Source: Dendrolimus kikuchii
Taxonomy: Eukaryota > Arthropoda > Insecta > Lepidoptera > Lasiocampidae
Length of the DNA: 64,000 bases
Direction: 5' to 3'
Assembly (NCBI GenBank): GCA_019925095.2
Contig: CM034397.1
Location: 3,184,001 to 3,248,000 of the forward strand
Both the position numbers and the translations under genes were made by a program. Numbering within the stretch: position 1 is the stretch's first letter; the number at the start of each line of letters is the position of its first letter. Shown here piece by piece: positions 34,591-45,990 of the stretch. The notes beneath the pieces are model-generated. The model saw only the letters and a list, made by a program, of their open reading frames with translations, was not told the origin of the DNA and did not search any database.

Positions 34591-35680
34591 TATAATATGT
34601 AGATAATCATTATAATAGTAAAATTTATAAGATTTTTATTTAAACTTTAGTCTTTATATAATGCATAGCGGCATTACAATACAATTATTTAACGACTTGT
34701 TGTCTTGAAAATAAAACAAAAAAATATTTGTTGTGAAAGCATCCTAATTATATTTATTATAATGTATATTAGTTTTAATTATCTTTTTATTAATTACAAT
34801 TGAGATCTTTTAATTTAATTATTTTTAATTTGTCATCCACTGCCTGCTTACATTTTTATTTAGCAGTAGTTTTCGTTGGTTTCAAGAGTTATTTTCAAAA
34901 TGAATGTACCTACGTAACAAAATTAAAAGTTAATTGAAATTTTATGTCATATTGCATTATCCGAACCTCAGTTATACTGATTCGCAACTATCCGGATTCA
35001 CAGTAATTTCACGAGTAAAAGATTGCAATATTTTAGTAATTTAAGTAAATATATAGCTACACTAGAGTTTACCTAGTGCATACCTCTTGTGTAAAGAGTA
35101 AGCGTTAATACGTTATATTTCTAGAGTTAATAATATGAACAAATGTAGCTTTTATTCATACATTCAATCATTAGAATTATCAATTATCCGGATGTCTTAT
35201 TACGACAACAATTAGTCCGGTTAATCGAGACGTCATGACTTCGTATGCTCGTTCAAAATCTAGGAGGTTACGATGTTTTGTAAGATAGTAAAAAGTATCA
35301 TTTGATTGTCATGATCCTATTGCTAAATAATATAGGTCCTACCTATCTCTCATGGCCTTACTTATAATCGTTTGTTAAATTTTAAGAAACTGCTCAGCAG
35401 CTGATTAGTGAAAATCTTACCCATAAACTCCTCTTTAGTCGAATATTTTGGGTACCACCTACGTTAATCATTCAAATTTCGTTTATCTATGCTCCTCTTA
35501 GGTAAACAACAGGTAATACACGTTTATAAGTGAAAAGAAAAGATATTAATTGATTAGGGTCTGCTTCTGATTCTCTTACTTAAGAGATGCCTAATCGTTT
35601 CTTCACGAGATTATTATAAAGGCCGTTAAAGCTTTATTTCCTATTATTTTTATTCTATTGTAGTTTCAATTATTCAATCA
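34591..35680. other. AT-rich intron sequence, no feature
   Basis: Nothing recognised. Confidence 0.5.
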
Positions 35681-35692
35681 GTATCTTTATTT

Positions 35693-36034
35693 ATCTTTAA
35701 GAGAGGGTCGGGGTGAAGGTAAGGAACGGAATGCTCCGGTGGTTCGGGCATGTGGAAAGAATGCATGATGAAAGAATGACTAAACAGATATACAATGCAA
35801 AAGTGGATGGATGCAGAAGTCGTGGAAGGCCACGACACACCTTCCATTATCAAATTGATCGTGTACTAGCAGAAGGTGATGTCAGGAGCCTTAAAGACAG
35901 ACGAGCGTGCATGACAAGAGCTATGAATGTCAAAGAAGCAAGTGAGGTGTGTAAGAATGGGCCTAAATAGCGCTCTGTTGTTTGTGCCTACCCCGCAAGG
36001 GAACTGGCGTGAAGTTATGTATGTATGTATGTAT
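35693..36034 (+). mobile_element. RTE-like LINE 3' fragment, copy B4
   Basis: Frame 35713-35970 reads GMLRWFGHVERMHDERMTKQ and GRPRHTFHYQIDRVLAEGD, stopping early at CKNGPK. GTATCTTTATTT at 35681-35692 is repeated at 36035-36046 after the (ATGT)n tail: a 12-bp target duplication. Confidence 0.85.
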
Positions 36035-36136
36035 GTATCTTTATTTGCAAGAATATAGTTTATACAGGTGTTATGCAATTGTGGATGCACAGTACATTCT
36101 ACCACATAATGGTGTACAAAATGAATTAAAAATTAT

Positions 36137-36291
36137 ACATACATACATTCCTAACTTCACGCCAGTTCCCTTGCGGGGTAGGCATGAACAACAGAGCGCC
36201 ATTTAGGCTTATTCTTCTTACACACCTCACTTGCTTCTTTGACATTCATAACTCTTGTCATGCACGCTCGTCTGTTCTTAAGGCTCCTGAC
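36137..36291 (-). mobile_element. RTE-like LINE 3' fragment, copy B5 (short)
   Basis: (CATA)n, then ACTTCACGCCAGTTCCCTTG up to AAGGCTCCTGACAT, only about 155 bp. The flanks share ATTATA (36131-36136 and 36292-36297), a weak duplication. It faces copy B4 tail to tail, about 100 bp away. Confidence 0.8.
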
Positions 36292-36404
36292 ATTATAATA
36301 ATAAATAATATTCTAATTTAGTAAAATGTCAGTTAAGCTTTGGTAATAAATAAGCAATTAATGTCAAAAGAAAAAATAACAAATAGATCACTAAGATTTT
36401 CCAT

Positions 36405-36846
36405 ATTTATATATATAAAAATCAATTGCTGTTTGTTAGTCTCCCTTAAACTCGAGAACGGCTGGACTGATTTGGCTAATTTTGGTTTTGAATCATTTGT
36501 GAAAGTCCAGGGGAAGGTTTAAAAGGTGAGTAAATATGAAAAAAATGCTGGGAATATAGTAAAAACAACCATTTCGTTTTCCCTTAGAAACTAATCCCAC
36601 CGGTCAAACATTAATTTATGTTCGTCCCGTCGCTTAGAAACCAATTAAATTGAAAAGTCGTTCAGAAATTAAATTAAATTTAAAAGTGAAGTTTCTTTTT
36701 TCATTTTTTTGATTTTGCACGTCAAACGTTCGTTCCGGTTAAGTTTTGATAACATTTTTTACTAAAGTTGAAACATTCTGCAATTATCATTCAGCTTTTT
36801 TATTTATTGATCCTGAGGCGGTACGAAGTTTGCCGGGTCAGCTAGT
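36405..36846 (+). mobile_element. Helitron-like non-autonomous element
   Basis: It starts near TCAATTGCTGTTTGTTAGTC, includes GAGAACGGCTGGACTGATTT, and ends GCGGTACGAAGTTTGCCGGG followed by TCAGCTAGTAG. The end matches the partial element at the left window edge, and the first half resembles 25464-25670. There are no terminal inverted repeats. Confidence 0.5.
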
Positions 36847-36975
36847 AGATAATAACGACGAGCACTTTGTTTTAAGAAATTCATTTACAGTGTAGAAACA
36901 CTCTTTGATCAGCCATTTTTTTTAAGACTACAGTGAAGTTGCTTGAGGGTACTTTTATAATATAATTTGACAGAG

Positions 36976-37210
36976 TTTTTTTTTTATTGCAGGAGATCAG
37001 CAGACAGGCAGACGGCCCACTTGATGGAAAGCGGTTACCATCGCCTATGGACATTTGCAACAGCAAAGTTGCTACAAATGCGCTGCTGCTCTCTTAAGGG
37101 AAACTGGAACCTGGTCACTAATGCCGGAACACAACTCAAGGTTGTTATGGCGACATATTTTAGACCAGGGGTGGTAGCCATCCAGTCGGGCAAATGCCCT
37201 ACCACCTGGC
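36976..37210 (-). mobile_element. Family-A retroposon copy A6 (5' truncated)
   Basis: It runs from the T-run and TTGCAGGAGATCAGCAGAC to GCCCTACCACCTGGC, and lacks the TTATCCGTGCAGG end. Confidence 0.82.
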
Positions 37211-38127
37211 AAGTTATTGATAAGAGGAGCCATGTAAATACAGTTCCTTCTCAAAAGATCCAGATAAGGCACAGGCGTCTTTAATTTTACTAGCGTCACA
37301 AGTCTCGCATTAACATCGATATATTGTTTTAATAAAATTCTTACACTTTACCCCCTCAACAAACATCAATGTAAAGAAGTTTTAATAGATTGGTTAAAAC
37401 AATGTAGATATGAATGATGTTGAAAATTTGTTTGTACTGTTAATTTAAATAATTTAGTAATACTTGAATATTAATAAATCTAGTTAGTTACGAAAGCAAG
37501 TTTTAATCTTATTTTTGCAAAATATAACATTTATATCTTACATTTTCTCTTTAAGACACAGGAAGGGACTAACACCTAAAAAACAGGCTCGGTCTAGTTT
37601 AGGTGTTAGTTAACGAATTAACTTAATTATTAAGAAAAGATCTATATTTTGTATTTGTGACTTTTATATGTAATTTTGATGTCAATAAATATTATTATAT
37701 TATATATTGTGAAAATATAGAATCAAATGTATCACACAAGCTTTAGAACGTTATATTCAATCTTGACATGTCTATACGTAGGCAGAACTTTGAAACTCGA
37801 TCAAATCTTAGAAATGTCAAAGCGGCGCTCGTACCATGAATTCCCTCTACGAGCTAAAATCATTCAGTCGTTAATTACCAGTGACCCAAATCAGTCATAT
37901 CCATTTAAACAGTGTGTTTGCGTATTGGGTTACGCTATTCAACACTCGACAATGCCACAGGGAACTGGCTAATTTGTTGAGAGAGTCGGTGACGTAATCT
38001 AATGTCGGACAATCATGGTATCCTGCTGAGTTACAATGGAAATTTGCTAGAAAGTGGGAGACTAAAATATAACAAGTGTATAAACTGTAGATGTAGTTAG
38101 GCGGCTGTCTGGTTTAAGTAGTGATAA
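37211..38127. other. Intron sequence with one perfect hairpin
   Basis: ACTAACACCTAAA (37568-37580) pairs with TTTAGGTGTTAGT (37598-37610). The rest is featureless. Confidence 0.6.
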
Positions 38128-38137
38128 CAATGTATTC

Positions 38138-38552
38138 ACTGTCACTGCGCAAAATCTGCGGAGTGACGCTCGCGGACCGCGTTCGTAATACCGAAGTAAG
38201 AAAGATAGTTGGTCTGAAAGAGAGTGTCAGGGTGAAGGTAAGGAAAGGATGCTCTGGTGGTTCGGGCATGTGGAAAGAATGCATGATGAAGGAATGACTA
38301 AACAGATATACAATGCAAAAGTGGATGGATGCAGAAGTCGTGGAAGGCCACGACACACCTTCCATGATCAAATTGATTGTGTACTAGCAGAAGGTGATGT
38401 CAGGAGGCTTAAGAACAGACGAGCGTGCATGACAAGAGTTATGAATGTCAACGAAGCAAGTGAGGTGTGTAAGAATAAGCCTAAATGGCGCTCTGTTGTT
38501 CGTGCCTACCCTGCAAGGGAACTGGCGTGAAGTTATGTATGTATGTATGTAC
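38138..38552 (+). mobile_element. RTE-like LINE 3' fragment, copy B6
   Basis: It begins CACTGCGCAAAATCTGCGGA and ends in (TATG)n. CAATGTATTC at 38128-38137 is repeated at 38553-38562, a 10-bp duplication. A one-base loss near 38248 (AAGGAAAGGATGCTCTGG) breaks the reading frame between GVTLADRVRN-type and LWWFGHVERM parts. Confidence 0.87.
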
Positions 38553-39164
38553 CAATGTATTCGTTTACTTCTCTTTGCGTGCGTTTGTATTGTAAACATG
38601 CCGTGTCGGTACATTAAAGCTGTTTTAAAAAAAACAATGAAAAAGACAATAACAATGTAGTGTTGTGTATGTTAATAGTAAGATAAAAATAAGAGAACGA
38701 AAAAAAATTTAACAAAAAATAAACTCTAGGCGTCTTGTTTACATTTATTTTCCCCAAAAAAAAGAGAATAAAAAGAAAAGAAATACAAAAAAGAGCTCTG
38801 CCTTGTCCTATAGCGGAGGATGGCGTTAAAAAAAAGAGCGATAAAGTTCGTGTAATATTGTCGTCACCTACAACTAAATCCTAACTGAAATTCGAGCCAT
38901 TCGTATATTGTCTACTGTTCTAGTAACATTGTAGCACGTGAGTCATCGGTCATCATACGTAATTAATATTGCTACACCCTTATCCGGGTGGTCGTGTATG
39001 TACGTGACCGGCTTACGAAAAGTTGTCGACCATGTTTAATTATCTGTTTGATAACCTACAAAGGGTACTTTGTGATGTTGATGAGCCCGTTTAGTGTATG
39101 TTTTAATTAAATTATTTGGAGTACTAATGAGAGGCCCGTGAATATAATAATATATAATAAATAA

Positions 39165-39768
39165 TGATATAGAAAGAAGAGTGAATTTGGGGAATAGTGT
39201 GAATGGAGCGTTAGGTAAACTTCTAGGCGCTAAGAACCTCAGCCAGAAGGCCCAGCTCGCCGTACACAACGCGGTGCTGGTACCTACGCTCACGTATGGA
39301 AGCGAGAGTTGGGTATGGAAGAAAGAGCATGAAAGTAGAGTAAACGCGGTCGAGATGCGAGCACTGCGCAAAATCTGCGGAGTGACGCTTGCGGACCGCG
39401 TTCGTAATACCGAAGTAAGAAAGACAGTTGGTCTGAAAGAGAGTGTCGGGGTGAAGGTAAGGAAAGGAATGCTCCGGTGGTTCGGACATGTACAAAGAAT
39501 GCATGATGAAAGAATGAATAAACAGATATACAATGCAAAAGTGGATGGATGCAGAAGTCGTGGAAGGCCACGACACACTTTCCATGATCAAATTGATCGT
39601 GTACTAGCAGAAGGTGATGTTAGGAGCCTTAAGAACAGACGAGCGTGCATGACAAGAGTTATGAATGTCAAAGAAGCAAGTGAGGTGTGTAAGAATAAGC
39701 CTAAATGGCGCTCTGTTGTTCGTGCCTACCACGCAAGGGAACTGGCGTGAAGTTATGTATGTATGTAT
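39165..39768 (+). pseudogene. RTE-like LINE C-terminus, longest copy B7
   Basis: An open frame of about 189 codons (39181-39750) reads NSVNGALGKLLGAKNLSQKA, VPTLTYGSESWVWKK, RVNAVEMRALRKICGVTLAD, GMLRWFGHVQRMHDERM and GRPRHTFHDQIDRVLAEGD, ending before a stop and a (TATG)n tail. L-x-Y-G-x-E-S-W followed by E-M-R-x-L-R and R-W-F-G-H are typical of the region after the RT domain in RTE-type non-LTR elements. The catalytic RT and endonuclease parts are absent. It is not a host gene. Confidence 0.82.
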
Positions 39769-39799
39769 AATATATACTTTCTATTATATAATTTCTTAA

Positions 39800-39872
39800 G
39801 AGTTCGGCAACGCGTTGGCGACGCCCCTGGTGATGCAAACGGCCATAGGCGACGGTAACCACATTCCAACAG
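39800..39872 (+). mobile_element. Diverged family-A fragment A7
   Basis: GGTGATGCAAACGGCCATAG and GCGACGGTAACCACATTCCA correspond to the 3' third of family A. It starts about 30 bp after the RTE-like tail. Confidence 0.5.
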
Positions 39873-41317
39873 ATTGGAATTGGAAAACTTCAACGGATAA
39901 GTGGATAAACGAATCGCAACGGACAAGTGGCAAAACGAATCGCAATAAAATTTTAACTTGAAGCTTTACGGCCAGATTGTTAATGTACTTGTCCAATTTG
40001 AAAACTTGGCCGTAAAACTTTCACTTTTACTGTAATATGTATCCCAGCACATATTTCGATTTTTCGCACGTTTACTGCAAATTATGATTTGGTTAGGTTA
40101 GGTACATTTTAATTCATGCATTTTTTATTTAAACATATTTTATTTTATCAAACAAAAAAACTGAATTCGATCCGGAACTTAAAAAACATCCATGGTCTAC
40201 TCTAAAGTTATGCCGCCTCTCACCGCGTGATATATCTTCTACCCCCTCCACGCGGCCGTAACGCTTTTTCGTGACAGAAAAATTCTATATAGAAGTTTCA
40301 CTTCAGATAGGCTTGTGTTAGGAATTACAAACGATTTGCTTCAACTGCTGTTGTGGTGAGTAAATTTATATTAAATGTTTACGATACCTACCTGTGAAAA
40401 TCAGGCGTGCTCAATCTCTGCAAGCGTTCAAAGGGCTCGTGAAGAATTCTTACCTCGTACTTTAAAACCACCTAATTCATCTTTATCTCTCCAATATCTA
40501 CGTGAATCTATACAACTATACTATGTTTTTTTTTTACATAAATCAATATACCTTAGTAAGTATATATCTTATTCTTATTTTTATGTTTATTTGGCTTTCC
40601 ATTTAAAAATATGTTGGGTTCACGCCGGGGGCGAACGAATGACGCTCCGAGAATAACACAATAATAATCTGAAATATTATAATCAAAGTTTTATACACTA
40701 AAATTACCACAATTACGATATTAAATATTGCACAATAATACACAGAAATATTAAAACAACTCCAAGAGTTGCATCCACGCTTGTCAGTTGTCGAGCAGCA
40801 ATTTGCCCTTCAAGAATACTGCGATTATCAAGCAGTAATTATCGGCCACATTATATTATGTGCTCCTCGTCCAAGTCCGTCAATGCAGACTGTCGGTCGT
40901 TGACTTGGCTGTAGACTAGTAGACTGTCGGGTTAAGACTGTCCCTCCTCTGCCCGAACACCCAGTATTTATAAGGTCCTCGTAGCGCGCCGCAGTGACAC
41001 CATCCGGTAATGCTGTAGCGCCACTTCAGTTACACTTCTTTCATAATACCAACTTCCGCCATCCGTATTAGCTTCCAACATCCGGTTACTCCATTTCCGA
41101 TATCCGTTAGCTTAGTAATAAATGTTTCTACGTCGACATCCGGTTAAACTACTTCCGATTACTACATGAAAGAATACTCTATCCGGTTATTGACTACTTC
41201 TGTCATATGGTTATTTTATAATAACAAATACGATTCCTACAAATATGTATTCTGTATTACTTCTATATCTTAGTTATATTGCAAAACCCCATGTTTCACG
41301 AAATTTTCTAATCCATC
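39873..41317. other. Intron sequence with ATCCGGTTA-like cluster
   Basis: A 93-codon ORF at 40375-40656 has no recognised content. A TATA-like TATTTATAAGG occurs at about 40972. Repeated ATCCGGTTA and TTCCG motifs lie at 41000-41215. Confidence 0.4.
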
Positions 41318-41432
41318 CTAAGATTGTCTGGAAGAAATTGCTTTTAGTGATAAGACCGACTCTTCCATTCTGTACTTATATTTCTTTAACTGATCTTAAT
41401 GTTATGCAATAAAGTATAAAATAACTAAACAA
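41318..41432 (+). mobile_element. LINE 3' UTR-like tail (diverged)
   Basis: TTGTCTGGAAGAAATTGCTT, TGATAAGACCGACTC and TTATGCAATAAAGTATAAAA correspond to the tails at 17.9 and 42.3 kb. Confidence 0.5.
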
Positions 41433-42299
41433 TAAGCAGACGGGCATTTTCATTTTTTTAACAGATGAGTTAATGGTTACTATCTCAATTTATAGTATTA
41501 TTGGTTACTTTTGTATGTATATGTTACAGACATAGTGATAAAATAGCTATTATACATAACGACTGGTCATTATATATAATAGCAAAATTGACTAGACAAT
41601 GTGATAAATTAATCACTTTATCCGGATATTATTCATAGTAGCGGGTCAAAGTTAACCAAAGTAATAAATACGGTCTAACTGACTTGCTACCCCTCCCGCT
41701 CTTTATCCTGCTTGTAAGAATAAATAATAATTATGACCCAGTTAATTCAAGTCAGTTCATTAAAAAAAATATTATTGTAGTCTTTACAGAGTGATACCAA
41801 GTACTTGTATTGATCTCTGTGTTTTTTTTAAATTTGTTTTATGGCTAGTGAGCTTTAAATTTACTTTATAAATTAAAGTTAAATAACTTTATAACAATGT
41901 TAATTAACGTTGAATTATTATCTATGACAATGTTATTTTAATTCTTAGACAAATTGAAATATAATTTTATAATCTTTACCTATATCGAAGATATTATATA
42001 AAATTGCTAGTTAATGTGATTAATTCTGTGTCATTTATCACTTTATCTAAATTGAGTAGACATTATAAATAATGGCTAGATAATATATATAATATCCAGA
42101 TTTATTACTTTGGCTGTAACAGATATAATATATAAATGTACCATGTATGTATGAATGTTTATATATAATAGTGTATTGTAGAAGATATGTATTATATTGT
42201 ATTTATTCATTGAATTATTTATATATTACCAATTTATAAACTAAATTATTGTACGAGTGCTGATTTAGCAACTACTGGCTTTTGTTGTCCTTTATGCTT
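41433..42299. other. AT-rich intron sequence
   Basis: Low complexity; no gene or matched repeat. Confidence 0.5.
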
Positions 42300-42411
42300 A
42301 TATACTTCATCCAAAGCTGGTCTTGAAGAAACCGCCTTGGGCGATAAGACCGCCTATTGTATTGTGTTACTTACATTTCTTGCACTGTATCTTAATGTTA
42401 TGCAATAAAGT
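42300..42411 (+). mobile_element. LINE 3' UTR-like tail, abutting a SINE tail
   Basis: CTGGTCTTGAAGAAACCGCC, GCGATAAGACCGCCTATTG and GTTATGCAATAAAGTATAAT lead directly into (ATA)n, which is also the tail of the minus-strand SINE at 42412-42655. Confidence 0.55.
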
Positions 42412-42655
42412 ATAATAATAATAATAATCGGCAGACAAACACACATATTGTATATCCCCAAATTAAGCAAGTTACGCTTGTGTTATGGGTAATATACAAC
42501 CGACTACTCTGGGGCCGATCCCAGTCACCCAGACCATAGTAGATAACGGAGAAAATACGTTTCCGAAATTTACTATACCAGGAATCGAACCCGGAGCCTC
42601 TGCGTTGCAGTGAGGTAGGCCGGCAAAGGCTTAGCCCGCTCAACCACAGAGGCCG
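42412..42655 (-). mobile_element. tRNA-derived SINE, family C copy C1 (full)
   Basis: On the minus strand, GCCTCTGTGGTTGAGCGGGC (A box), then GGGTTCGATTCC (B box), a body with GGGATCGGCCCCAGAGTAG, and a (TTA)n tail. It is an RNA polymerase III-type SINE. Confidence 0.82.
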
Positions 42656-42724
42656 TCAAAGTATATGTATTATATAAAGTATTCTTACGTTTTTTAGGAT
42701 CGTCTGTCGCTCTGTATTCGTATA

Positions 42725-42964
42725 TTTTTTTTATTGCAGGAGATCAGCAGACAGGCAGACGGCCCGCTTGATGGAAAGCGGTTACCATCGCCTATGGACA
42801 TTTGCAACACCAAAGTTGCTACAAATGCGCTGCTGCTCTCTTAAGGGAAACTGGAACCTGGTCACTAATGCCGGAACACAAGTTAAGGTTGTTATAGCGA
42901 CATACTTTAGACCAGTGATGGTAGCCATCCAGTCGGGTAAATGCCCTACCACCTGGCTGTGGGT
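42725..42964 (-). mobile_element. Family-A retroposon copy A8 (5' truncated)
   Basis: From TTTTTTTTATTGCAGGAGAT to CCACCTGGCTGTGGGT, close to A6 in sequence and in the AGATCAGC variant. Confidence 0.82.
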
Positions 42965-43304
42965 CGTATATCGAAGGCCTTTTAAAACAATATAGGGTCC
43001 ATATAGATGAAACACAAGAAGATGTAGTATATACACAGCACTACCCGATGCTATAGTAAAACCGAGAATTAAAAATTTGTGTTGCCCGCCATATAGTATT
43101 TAAGGGCTGAAAAAAAAACGCTCATTGCACGTAGTAGACTTTAGTCAGATCTTGAAAGACCGCATGTTCTTTAATTACTTATATTTAAGTCTATAGATGA
43201 GGATATTTTAATTAGTCCTCGAAGTCGTTAAATTGTGTGTTCATAACTAATGAATAATGAAAAGAGAAATTCTGAATAAAAATGAGGTTATAAAAGCTTT
43301 AAAA

Positions 43305-43539
43305 CGTTCAGGAACGGAAAAAGACTACTAATTCCTACGATCAGGCGGCCTGTCGTAAGAGGCGAAACAACCCACAGCCAGGTGGGCATTTGCCCGACTA
43401 CCCGAGTGGCTAGCCCCCCTGGTCTAGAGTATGCCGCCATAGCGACTTTGAGGTTGTGTTCCGGCATCAGTGGCCAGGTTCCAGTTTCTCCTTCAGTTGG
43501 ACCGTCAGCATGTTTGCTGTGTTTCAGCAATAAAAAAAA
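43305..43539 (+). mobile_element. Family-A retroposon copy A9 with internal deletion
   Basis: It starts CGTTCAGGAACGGAAAAAGA. The segment from the CTCTTAAGAGAGCAGCAGCGC area to the A-tail is shortened, and it ends GTTTCAGCAATAAAAAAAAC. Confidence 0.78.
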
Positions 43540-44154
43540 CAGTTTCAAGAGACATTGTTTTTTTTTTAATATAATTTTTGGGAGTATAAGGGTACTTTTG
43601 CTTAAATTTATCTTTAATGGTTTCTTAACAGAATGAGATCGTTTGTCAACTCTGCTGAACCCTTCATTGCGTGTGGACAACTAAGCACTTACCTAATTTA
43701 TTTATGGTTCTATAAACAAATGAAGAAAGCAGTTGACGTTTGCCACCTTTACAGAACGATTCGTGGTTCGCGCGAGCTGCAACACACTTGCTCGAATTTT
43801 TATAGTGTGAAGTAATCATAGCGTATTTCATGACTATTACAATATATCCTTGTAATATTACAACCACCTTTCTGCAATTACCTGCATTTGATTTCAATAC
43901 AAGATCTTTTTACATACATACATACATTTAAGTACGTATTATTAACATGTCTTAATTATGTCTTAGCACACTGGTAGTATTAACTACCAGTGTGCTAAGA
44001 AATAGTTAAGTAAATAAATTTCCTGTGAAATTATTACGCAGTTCTAACTATTAATATCCTAAATGTAGTGCGGAATATTAAGGTTTTATATCTAAAGATA
44101 AAAGAAAATCTTGAGATTAAAATCTGAAGACATACATGTATGCAAGCCATGTCT
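43540..44154. other. Intron sequence with a 17-bp perfect hairpin
   Basis: CTTAGCACACTGGTAGT (43962-43978) and ACTACCAGTGTGCTAAG (43983-43999) with an ATTA loop; nothing else. Confidence 0.6.
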
Positions 44155-44302
44155 AATCTAAGCCAATTACGCTTGGGTAATGGTAATATACAACGGACCA
44201 CTCTGGGGTCGCTCGAAACGGAAAGTTCGTTTACGAAATATACCACGTTAGGAATTGAACCCTGGACCTGTCCTCCCGTGGGGCGCGTTACAGACCGCCC
44301 CA
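44155..44302 (-). mobile_element. tRNA-SINE related to family C (diverged)
   Basis: AAGCCAATTACGCTTGGGTA, ATATACAACGGACCACTCTG and GAATTGAACCC (degenerate B box) match family C in order, but the A-box end differs (GGGGCGCGTTACAGACCGCC). Likely a separate SINE subfamily. Confidence 0.55.
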
Positions 44303-44580
44303 CGCAACGAGAGCATGAAGATGCCGGAGGACAAAGGTAGTTCCCCGGCAATGGATGAGGCCGATGGGCCACCGCCTGCCAGGGCCAGCGGAGAGGCTAT
44401 GCCCTAAACTCGTGGCCCTGGCATCAAGGGCGAAGGACGGAATACCGAGGGTTTTTAGTGGTTATCCTTAACTGTGGTGTGGCAATCGCATCTTTAGTTC
44501 TGCCTAGAGGTGCTAGTGTCAACGCGATCTAGCGAATGAATCGGGTTTCCCCTCGTTAAAAAAACGGTTACTTAGCTTAG
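44303..44580 (+). mobile_element. R1-like LINE 3' end
   Basis: GGCCCTGGCATCAAGGGCGA, GGAATACCGAGGGTTTTTAG and TGGTTATCC, then GGGTTTCCCCTCGTTAAAAA. The GGTTTTTAGTGG-TATCC signature is shared with the 26.2 and 33.4 kb elements. It sits head-on against the SINE to its left. Confidence 0.5.
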
Positions 44581-45990
44581 GGATGTACATTTGTGCAGCA
44601 TTTATTTTTGTCTATTGATTTATTTATAAAAAAAAAACAAACGATAATGTTATGGCGTCAAGTGCCCGTGACATTGCCAGTCAGCTGGCTATTAAAGCGA
44701 TTTTCCCCAAACATTTGGAAACAGCAAAGGTCGTTGTATTGTTGACAAACTTTCTATGTAAAGTGACTCATTCATCCGTTACGCATATTTGAAGTGCATC
44801 ACATAATTTATTCGAATTCCGTTATGCACCGTTTTTAGACTTGCTAAGTGACAACGGTTAATCATATAACATTCAAGGTTTACCCGATAAATTAGCACAG
44901 TGCTGCCGAATCCCTTGTGCAATTAATATCTCACGCATGATCACGTCTCGCCTGGACGGATTGCAAACCGGTATAATAATAAACAGCCGAAGACATGATT
45001 AGTTGAAGGGGTCATGTAACATTTTTAAGATACTTTTGTACTTTTTCTACGTCGAATGGTGTAATGTCTGTACAAGCCGTATTGGTTCATACAACAATTG
45101 TACATACTTGAATTTGGTTTTAGAAATCTCAAGTGATGAACGTGTTATGGACGAAATTATAATAAAACAAAACTTTGTAGTTCATTTTCTTAATATTTAC
45201 CAATTGTGTCAATCTCCTTTTATCCACTTTTGTATCCTTATATCTTGAGACTTCATCGATTAATGTCTGTTGAAGATGATTTGTAATTTTGTTATTCGAA
45301 GAAACACTAACTGAAAATAAGAAGTACTTTTTACCAATCTAAAAGCGATTCTCTGGAAGGTTACTTTTAGAACAATGAAAACATAATATTATGGCTCTAA
45401 ACAAAAATTAACACAACAGCTTTTACCTTTTTGTCATAATTAACTTGCAAATCTGTTTATCTTAATGTAAAGTTGCTTTTCTTCGGTTGCTTGATTATAA
45501 TAAAGTTATGAAGAAAAGGTCTACAATATTAATTATTTTATTATATTTGGAGGCTAACAGATAAAATAATAGTAACTAAATTACAAACTAGGTAAAGAGA
45601 ACCTATTGATAAGCCTCCACGGATGATTAATATCCTGTATTAAGATATGAAATTTCATAGTATGAATTCCACCGCAGTATTTTTGGTGTACTTTGTGCTT
45701 CTCGGGCGTAGCGTGTACATTCAAAGGCTTATTTGCGTGTGCCATCTAACCTTGACCGAAGTTTTTATATTTCTGTAAAACATGCGTCTCAGGCCGGATT
45801 GCCTTATGATTATGCCAATATCAGCCTTGACTCTTTTGTCCAAAAGCAGTTAATATTTCTTATAATTTTGCTTAATTTATTTACAAATTTAATGTCTTAA
45901 ATTGGTGCCAATTGTCATAAGAATTAAAATTTGCATTAAGTACTTGAGATATATTTAAAGTAACTAATAGTAACTTTTCCTTTGTTTCAG
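44581..45990. other. End of the presumed Apc intron 1
   Basis: AT-rich; ORF 45003-45248 shows no homology by eye. The polypyrimidine tract TTTTCCTTTGTTTCAG precedes exon 2. Confidence 0.5.

Noticed and set aside
39181..39750. 189-codon ORF as a host gene
   Set aside because: C-terminal LINE sequence with a (TATG)n tail and ten relatives in the window.
40375..40656. 93-codon ORF with a plausible first half
   Set aside because: The second half is low-complexity and hydrophobic (poly-Tyr/Leu from AT-rich DNA); no homology or splice support.
42590..42655. Possible tRNA gene on the minus strand (GGTTCGATTCC)
   Set aside because: Family-C SINE head, repeated at 54.3, 56.1 and 63.6 kb with the same body.
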